DNA from: Spirochaetota bacterium
GTDB lineage: Bacteria; Spirochaetota; Spirochaetia; Sphaerochaetales; Sphaerochaetaceae
Length of the DNA stretch: 64,000 nt
Reading direction: 5' to 3'
NCBI GenBank assembly: GCA_918298275.1
Contig: CAKJZO010000024.1
Coordinates: 1 to 64,000 of the forward strand
The notes beneath the pieces were generated by a model. That model saw nothing but the letters and a program-made list of their open reading frames with translations. It was not told the DNA's origin and did no database searches. This document shows positions 58,294 through 64,000 of this stretch, in pieces; position 1 is the first letter of the stretch; every line of letters starts with the position of its first letter. The position numbers and the translations under genes were made by a program.

Positions 58294-59172
58294 TCAGACG
58301 TAGAACTGTTTTATATAATCCAACACATCCTGCCTGGAACCCATGAAAGGACCGGGGGTTTCCATCTTCAGCGAAACAAGGGCAGCTGAGAATGTCAGAG
58401 CCTCCTGAATGGAGGAATTCTGACGTTCGGTGATGTAACCGGCAAACGTGGTATCTCCCCTTCCGGTGCGGCCTGAAAGGTTCCTGGGCTTGAGGGGTGC
58501 ACGGTAGATACGATCCCCGTCATAGGCTATGACTTCGGTATTGTGGGTAATGACGATCTCCTTTGCCCCCCACTCGTACATCTTTCTGGCGGCTGCCTCC
58601 CTGTCCGTAAGTCCGGTAAGCACTTCGGCCTCGGCGGCATCGGTCTTGAGGAATCTTATGTATTTAAGATATTGGGTTTTTTCGGGCCAATCGTGGAGCT
58701 TGAGTGTCTGATCAGGTTCGACATGGCGGAGCATGCACTGGATGTCCATGGCGACATCGCCGCGGCGGGCGCATTCGATTATCACATCCGGCCCTATATC
58801 CCCATAGCACAGACCCGCAAGATGGTAGACGTTTGTCTGATCATCCGGGATATCCTGCGGTGTATATGGGTCTATTACAGCAAGACAGCGTGATCTCCTT
58901 CTCTCACGATCAGGCGTGAAGTATACATTCTCCATCAACGTGCTGTTCTTGCTTGGCTTTGGGAAAACAGTGATTCCGCTTCCTCCGAAAGCCTTTCCAG
59001 CATCTGTCTCCTCCGGATTCCCCTTTGGAACTACGGCAACCTTCTTCCCTATTGAATTGGCTGCATGTCCGGAATAAAGGACCGCACCGCCGAAGCGATG
59101 CTCGGTTCTACCGTCGTAGTCCGTGTTGGTATCAAGACAGACCTGACCTATTATCATCGTATCGAATTTCAT
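58294..59172 (-). CDS. PfkB-family carbohydrate kinase
   Basis: MKFDTMIIGQVCLDTN...FGGAVLYSGHAANSIG; C-terminal GRTGRGDTTFAGY. Confidence 0.88.
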   Translation of the reverse strand: MKFDTMIIGQVCLDTNTDYDGRTEHRFGGAVLYSGHAANSIGKKVAVVPKGNPEETDAGKAFGGSGITVFPKPSKNSTLMENVYFTPDRERRRSRCLAVIDPYTPQDIPDDQTNVYHLAGLCYGDIGPDVIIECARRGDVAMDIQCMLRHVEPDQTLKLHDWPEKTQYLKYIRFLKTDAAEAEVLTGLTDREAAARKMYEWGAKEIVITHNTEVIAYDGDRIYRAPLKPRNLSGRTGRGDTTFAGYITERQNSSIQEALTFSAALVSLKMETPGPFMGSRQDVLDYIKQFYV

Positions 59173-59186
59173 TGCTATCTCCGTTT

Positions 59187-60188
59187 TCAGACAGAACGGC
59201 ATGAGGTTCTGACAACGAGCCTGGGTTCAATGCTGATTGACTGTCTGTTCTCCTCTTCCGAGGATCTGGTTATAAGTTCGAAAGCCGCTCTGGCCATCTC
59301 CAGCTGCGGCTGTTCTATCGTTGTTATTCCTATTCTCGGCAAAGCCGTAAAGGAAATATTGTCGAATCCCATCAGAGAGATATCTTCAGGAATACGAACG
59401 CCATCCTCATCGGCTGCCTGCATAGCGCCCAATGCCAGCGCATCGGTTGCACAGAAGATGGCTGTACAGCCTTCAGGAGAACGGAAGTATTCCTTCGCAA
59501 GCCTGCAACCTGCTTCCATCGAGCTTTTGCCGTCATTGTCGTTATCCTTGAAGACAACTTCCATTCCAAGTTCCCTGCATGCTGCTACGACTCCCTCTGC
59601 CCTGAGTCTATGGGTCAGGCTTCCCTCTCTGCGTCCGAGATACAGGATTTTCCTATGACCGAGGGATTGCAGATAGCTAACTGCCAGCTTTGCGCCTGCA
59701 GCGTTGTCGATAGCAACGAAGAACTGACCTGCATCGGGAATATTCTCGCTTACATAGACAACCGGGATATCGGTTGAATAAGAAGAGAGATTGGCTACGG
59801 TCTCCTTGCCTGCAGGGATTACTATGATACCGTCTACGCGTCGTCCGAGAAGGAGTGAGAACTGTCTTTTCTCTAGTTCGAGATCGTATGCCGAGTTGCA
59901 TACCATGAGGTTGTAGCCGTTTTCCCTTGCGGTGATTTCAATTGCTTCTATGAGCTCGCTCATGAACGGATTGTTTATGCTAGCGGTCACAACGCCAAGG
60001 ATATTCGTTCGCTTCTTGACCATCGAACGTGCGACGGAATCTGGAATATAGTTCATCTCATCGCAGATCCGAAGAATACGCTCACGGGTCGCTTCCCCTA
60101 TTTCCGAACTGCCGGACAGAGCCCTGGATACTGTAGCATAAGAGACATCAGCAACTTTGGCGATGTCCTTGATTGTCACTTTGTCCAA
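59187..60188 (-). CDS. LacI-family transcriptional regulator
   Basis: VTIKDIAKVADVSYATVSRALSGSSEIGEATRERIL; periplasmic-binding-like sensor domain. Confidence 0.96.
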   Translation of the reverse strand: MDKVTIKDIAKVADVSYATVSRALSGSSEIGEATRERILRICDEMNYIPDSVARSMVKKRTNILGVVTASINNPFMSELIEAIEITARENGYNLMVCNSAYDLELEKRQFSLLLGRRVDGIIVIPAGKETVANLSSYSTDIPVVYVSENIPDAGQFFVAIDNAAGAKLAVSYLQSLGHRKILYLGRREGSLTHRLRAEGVVAACRELGMEVVFKDNDNDGKSSMEAGCRLAKEYFRSPEGCTAIFCATDALALGAMQAADEDGVRIPEDISLMGFDNISFTALPRIGITTIEQPQLEMARAAFELITRSSEEENRQSISIEPRLVVRTSCRSV

Positions 60189-60201
60189 AGTTTTCCTCCA
60201 A

Positions 60202-60215
60202 TGAAAACGTTTGCA
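60202..60215. promoter_or_regulatory. LacI-family operator site 2 (autoregulatory)
   Basis: TGAAAACGTTTGCA; just downstream of minus-strand TTGACA-18-TACAAT promoter (60222-60251). Confidence 0.75.
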
Positions 60216-60256
60216 TTATCCATTGTACGGGCCTGAATCTGCATTTGTCAAATATT

Positions 60257-60286
60257 TTGACATAAGAGGTAAATTGCGCGTATTAT
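60257..60286 (+). promoter_or_regulatory. Sigma70-type promoter for the YwaF-like gene
   Basis: TTGACA (60257-60262), 18-nt spacer, TATTAT (60281-60286). Confidence 0.65.
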
Positions 60287-60324
60287 ATGTGGGTAAACAT
60301 AATTTCCTTGAAGGGAGAATCACC

Positions 60325-61107
60325 GTGCCGAAAGAGAGTTTCTGGATCATTAGACCATTCAATGCCGTATACCTTTGTACTTTCGGTTTCTTCATCGCCC
60401 TTCTTGTCATTTCGTCGATTCTTCTCCGCAATAAGGAAGAAAAGACCAGACGCAATGTTCTAGCCATCGCCTGCATCATTACGGCCATAGGATTCTTCGT
60501 TTACAAATATTTCCTTTCCATCGACGTGGAATACGATACCGTTGCCTATGCATCCATGGGTGGATTCAACTGGTGGGGAGAACTCCCGCTGCATATGTGC
60601 AACATAAACATGATTCTCATTCCTATCGGAGTATGGCGCAAAAACCGGTCCCTGATGAGTTTCAGTTTCTTCACCGGAACACTGGGTGCCGCAATGGCTC
60701 TGGCCATGCCGAGCATGGGTTTTGCGGGATATCCGCTCTACATGCCCAGAATCATCGGTTTCTACGGAACGCATTTCATGGTGTTCATCTCTGCAATCGC
60801 CCTTGTGACATTCGGGTTGTACCGCCCCAGATACAAGGACCTTCCGAAGACAATCCTTACCTTGCTGATAGTTACTTTCTGCATCTTCCTGATAGATGTT
60901 CTCATCAGGACAAGCGGACTCAATCCGAGAGCAAATTACTTCTTCGCAATGGAAACGGAAGGCAATCCGGTGCTGGAGATCTTCCACAAGCTCATTCCGG
61001 TTCCGTTCGTCTATCTGATCCCCTGTCTTCTCGTGCTTATCCCCTACATGAGCCTGATCATCCTCGGCTTCCATATCGCTGACAAGCACCGCAAGCCTGA
61101 CCAGTAA
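60325..61107 (+). CDS. TMEM164/YwaF-family integral membrane protein
   Basis: WWGELPLHMCNINMILIPIGV motif, 7 TM; GTG start at 60325 with AGGGAG Shine-Dalgarno preferred over the 60211 ORF start, which lies upstream of the predicted promoter. Confidence 0.75.
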   Translation: MPKESFWIIRPFNAVYLCTFGFFIALLVISSILLRNKEEKTRRNVLAIACIITAIGFFVYKYFLSIDVEYDTVAYASMGGFNWWGELPLHMCNINMILIPIGVWRKNRSLMSFSFFTGTLGAAMALAMPSMGFAGYPLYMPRIIGFYGTHFMVFISAIALVTFGLYRPRYKDLPKTILTLLIVTFCIFLIDVLIRTSGLNPRANYFFAMETEGNPVLEIFHKLIPVPFVYLIPCLLVLIPYMSLIILGFHIADKHRKPDQ

Positions 61108-61125
61108 TCTTCTTAAACTATTTAT

Positions 61126-61154
61126 TTGACAAACAATCCTGCCTCGTTTAGAAT
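61126..61154 (+). promoter_or_regulatory. Sigma70-type promoter of the HAD array
   Basis: TTGACA (61126-61131), 17-nt spacer, TAGAAT (61149-61154). Confidence 0.75.
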
Positions 61155-61163
61155 CGAATTGAG

Positions 61164-61177
61164 CGCAAACGTTTTCG
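61164..61177 (+). promoter_or_regulatory. LacI-family operator site 3
   Basis: CGCAAACGTTTTCG (minus strand CGAAAACGTTTGCG), over the expected transcription start. Confidence 0.75.
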
Positions 61178-61181
61178 TTGA

Positions 61182-61967
61182 TTGTTGCTCAAGGATTTCC
61201 GGATGATAGATACAGTACTGTTTGACATAGGCGGAACACTGATAAAGCAGAAGCGCAGTGCACAGAGGTCCCTTCTCTATTCCCGCTTCGTCAAGCAGAC
61301 TCTCTCTGAAATCGGCATCGATATCACTCTTGATGATCAGAAATTCTTCGACAGAATCTACTCCAATCAAGAAACCTACAAGCACGAGGGAGAAACGACC
61401 TTCAGGGAACTTCCTCCGATTGAAGTCTGGAGAGACAATATCCTTCGCGAATACGACATCACGATCGATAAGCTTGAGCATGTTGCCGAGAGCCTGTCGT
61501 TCACATATGACTATATCCGCATGGAAAACAGTCCCAGACCCAATCTGAGGCAATCATTGGAGCAGCTCAGGTCCATGGGCCTCAAGCTCGGCATCATCAC
61601 GAATACGATATCAAAGACCTTTGCAGAGCATATTCTCAACGAATACATGGTACTTCCCTACTTTCCGGTAATAGTGAAATCCTGCGAGTTCGGTATCCGG
61701 AAACCTCATCCTGCCATCTTCCAGCATGCAATGAATTTGATAGGAAGCACGAGGGAAACCACCTGCTATGTAGGAGATACGATTTCACGCGATGTCCTGG
61801 GTTCCAGGAATGCCGGCCTTGCAATGGCCATCAAGATCAGAAACAGCTCCATAGCCCACAGGGATACCGCCTTTCAGGGGTCTGATGCCCCGAAGGCGGA
61901 TTTCGAGATAGATGACCTCATCGAAATACCTGAGATTATTGAAACCTTCAACAAGGAGAGAACATGA
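61182..61967 (+). CDS. HAD-family hydrolase (HAD-2)
   Basis: VLFDIGGTLIK, GIITNT, FGIRKPHPAIF, YVGDTISRDVLG; start codon in the ORF track (first in-frame M at 61182). Confidence 0.88.
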   Translation: MLLKDFRMIDTVLFDIGGTLIKQKRSAQRSLLYSRFVKQTLSEIGIDITLDDQKFFDRIYSNQETYKHEGETTFRELPPIEVWRDNILREYDITIDKLEHVAESLSFTYDYIRMENSPRPNLRQSLEQLRSMGLKLGIITNTISKTFAEHILNEYMVLPYFPVIVKSCEFGIRKPHPAIFQHAMNLIGSTRETTCYVGDTISRDVLGSRNAGLAMAIKIRNSSIAHRDTAFQGSDAPKADFEIDDLIEIPEIIETFNKERT

Positions 61968-62686
61968 TAGACACCATTTTCTTTGACGTAGGAAACACAC
62001 TCAGAATCGTCGTTCCTGACAAGGAATTCATAGCCAATGCTGAAGCCGAGCTCATGAAACTCGTACGAACGAAGGAAGACCATGACAGTTTCTTCGCAAA
62101 GCTCGAGGAACGTTGGGTCGCATACCGCAGAACTGCAAAGACTACCCTCCTGGATGCCGGAGAGATGGAACTCTGGCGTGACTGGCTGCTTCCTGACTAC
62201 GATCCTGAGCTGATCAGCGAGAAGGCCGCCCGTCTTACCAGACTCTGGCGTGACCATGACGGTCGCAGAGTGGCCCGTCCCGATGTCAAGACAACCCTTG
62301 AAGAACTGGACAGACGCGGATATACGATGGGAATCATTGCAAATACCATCACGGAAACGGAGATCCCCGACTGGATGTTCGAGGACAAGGTCGCCCGATT
62401 CTTCAAGACCGTCATCCTCTCCTCCAAGGTAAGGATCCGAAAACCTGATCCTGCAATCTATCAGCTTGCCTGCAGGGCAATCAATAAGGAACCTGCAAGC
62501 TGCGCCTATGTAGGAGACAATCCGATCAGGGATGTCCAGGGAACACGTGATGCAGGATTCGGCATGATGATCCGCATAGATGAACCTGACACCATCAAGA
62601 AGGAACCCCAGGAAATCAAGCTCCATCCGGATTACACCATCGAGAGCATCTCGGAATTGCTCAAGATCTTTAAACCTTTATGGTAA
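61964..62686 (+). CDS. HAD-family hydrolase (HAD-3)
   Basis: IFFDVGNTLRI, GIIANT, RIRKPDPAIY, YVGDNPIRDVQG; 4-nt ATGA overlap with the previous gene. Confidence 0.9.
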   Translation: MIDTIFFDVGNTLRIVVPDKEFIANAEAELMKLVRTKEDHDSFFAKLEERWVAYRRTAKTTLLDAGEMELWRDWLLPDYDPELISEKAARLTRLWRDHDGRRVARPDVKTTLEELDRRGYTMGIIANTITETEIPDWMFEDKVARFFKTVILSSKVRIRKPDPAIYQLACRAINKEPASCAYVGDNPIRDVQGTRDAGFGMMIRIDEPDTIKKEPQEIKLHPDYTIESISELLKIFKPLW

Positions 62687-62697
62687 AAGGAGTTGAT

Positions 62698-63462
62698 ATG
62701 GAAAACAGAGAATTCGATGCAATTTTCTACGACCTTGGCGGAACACTGCGCCTTGTTGAACGCGATGCGGCATTCGAGGCTGAAGCCAGAAGAAAGATAG
62801 CGCAGATGTGCGGAGAAAAAGGAGATCCGGATGAATTCTGCAAGTTCCTCGACTACCGCTATGTCGGCTACCGCAAATGGTGCTTCGAAACCATGAAGGA
62901 AGCTCCGGAAGAGGAACTCTGGACCAAGTGGCTTGCCCCGGAATACCCGAGGGATCTCATCAGGAAGAATGCAATAGAGCTTACCATAGAATACAGGAAC
63001 AAGGACGGTCGCCGTGTAGTGGCACCTAACGGAGCCCAGTCCGTCAGGGATATGTATGCACACGGGTATAAGCTCGGAATCATAAGCAACCTCGTCACAT
63101 CCCAGGAGATTCCGCGCTGGCTCAAGGAAGATGACCTTGAGCAGTACTTCGGCGCAGTACTGCTTTCCTGCGTCGAGGGAATAAGGAAACCGGATCCCAG
63201 AATCAGCGACAAGGCCTGCAGGATCCTGGGAGTCACTCCCGAACGCTGTGTCTATATAGGAGACAACCTCGACAGGGATGTGGAAGGCACGCGTCTTGCC
63301 GGCTATGGGATGTTCATCCTCTACACTACTCCTGAGAAGCTTGCAAAGGAGAAGATCACCGATGCAAACAGACCGGATGCCGTCATTTTCGATTTCAATG
63401 AACTGAAAGACATATTCCCGAAGGCCCCTTACGTGGCATGGGATAAGATCAGGAGAGTATGA
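62698..63462 (+). CDS. HAD-family hydrolase (HAD-4)
   Basis: IFYDLGGTLRL, GIISNL, GIRKPDPRI, YIGDNLDRDVEG. Confidence 0.9.
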   Translation: MENREFDAIFYDLGGTLRLVERDAAFEAEARRKIAQMCGEKGDPDEFCKFLDYRYVGYRKWCFETMKEAPEEELWTKWLAPEYPRDLIRKNAIELTIEYRNKDGRRVVAPNGAQSVRDMYAHGYKLGIISNLVTSQEIPRWLKEDDLEQYFGAVLLSCVEGIRKPDPRISDKACRILGVTPERCVYIGDNLDRDVEGTRLAGYGMFILYTTPEKLAKEKITDANRPDAVIFDFNELKDIFPKAPYVAWDKIRRV

Positions 63463-64000
63463 TGAAGGAAAACATCAAAGCCCTGTTTCTGGATCTGGGA
63501 GGCACATTCCGTGAAGTCTACGAGAACAAGCCTTTCTCAGACGATGCAAGAAGAAGAATAGCCGAAATCTGCAAGACGGATATGGATCCGGATTCCTACT
63601 ACGACTTTCTCAACAAGAGATATGACGTCTACCGTGAGTGGGTCCTGCACTTCATGTGCGAACCGCCCGAGCAGTTTCTGTGGTCACGCTGGCTCTGTCC
63701 CGAGCTCGATACCGACTACATCGAATCCCACGCGCAGGAACTCACCTACTACTTCCGCCGTGCAAAAGGAGAGCGCCTGATAGTCCCCGGAGGTCTTGAA
63801 ACCGTCAAGGAGATCAGAAAACGCGGTTATCTCGTAGGTATCATCAGTGATCTGGTAGGTACCCGGGAAATAGACGAGTGGCTGGACAACGACGGAATCA
63901 GGGATTTGTTCTGCACGGTGCAGCAGTCATCCATCACAATGCTCCGCAAACCCCACCCTGCCATCTACTACCTTGCGCTGAAGGAAGCTCATGTCAGACC
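63459..64000 (+). CDS. HAD-family hydrolase (HAD-5), truncated by window end
   Basis: MMKENIKALFLDLGGTFREV, GIISDL, MLRKPHPAIYY; ATGA overlap with previous gene; not in ORF track because open at the edge. Confidence 0.88.
   Translation, partial: MMKENIKALFLDLGGTFREVYENKPFSDDARRRIAEICKTDMDPDSYYDFLNKRYDVYREWVLHFMCEPPEQFLWSRWLCPELDTDYIESHAQELTYYFRRAKGERLIVPGGLETVKEIRKRGYLVGIISDLVGTREIDEWLDNDGIRDLFCTVQQSSITMLRKPHPAIYYLALKEAHVR

Noticed and set aside
61182-63462. HAD array as a recent tandem sequence duplication
   Set aside because: Proteins share motifs and layout but clearly differ in sequence, so this is not a recent repeat or assembly duplication.

Overview
Chromosomal window from a spirochaete-like bacterium (probably Sphaerochaetaceae/Treponema-related; inferred from gene content, not confirmed), mostly coded on the minus strand. 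Housekeeping genes: scpA (cut by the window start), recA, dtd, rpe, an RpiR/MurR regulator, smc, rnhB, a PUR-like small protein, arcC, rpsU, coaX, a YbiT-like ABC-F, tsaD, ppdK, an RpoD-family sigma factor, gpmA, asd, msrA, and four tRNAs (Gly-TCC, Glu-CTC, Gln-CTG, Thr-CGT). Accessory regions that stand out: (i) 52-64 kb, a LacI-regulated locus with a binding-protein ABC importer (fused permease), a PfkB kinase and five HAD hydrolases, all with Gly in place of the usual +2 Asp of HAD motif I, plus three matching 14-bp operators; four of the HADs form a tandem array that runs off the window; (ii) 28.8-36.3 kb, a transport island with a MATE transporter and an SLC1-type symporter each apparently fused to a GHKL/RsbW-like domain, a K+ channel, and an MscS channel carrying a large Cache-like double sensor; (iii) 8.9-12.1 kb, four translationally coupled small secreted beta-rich proteins behind a strong promoter with an inverted repeat in its spacer; (iv) 17.6-18.0 kb, a non-coding mosaic next to tRNA-Thr with inverted 9-nt repeats and a 17-bp duplicate of the tRNA 3' end; (v) an SMC that seems to lack the canonical hinge. 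OhrR-like and Fur-like operators can be read directly from the sequence. All family calls are from motif recognition only; no database search was run.
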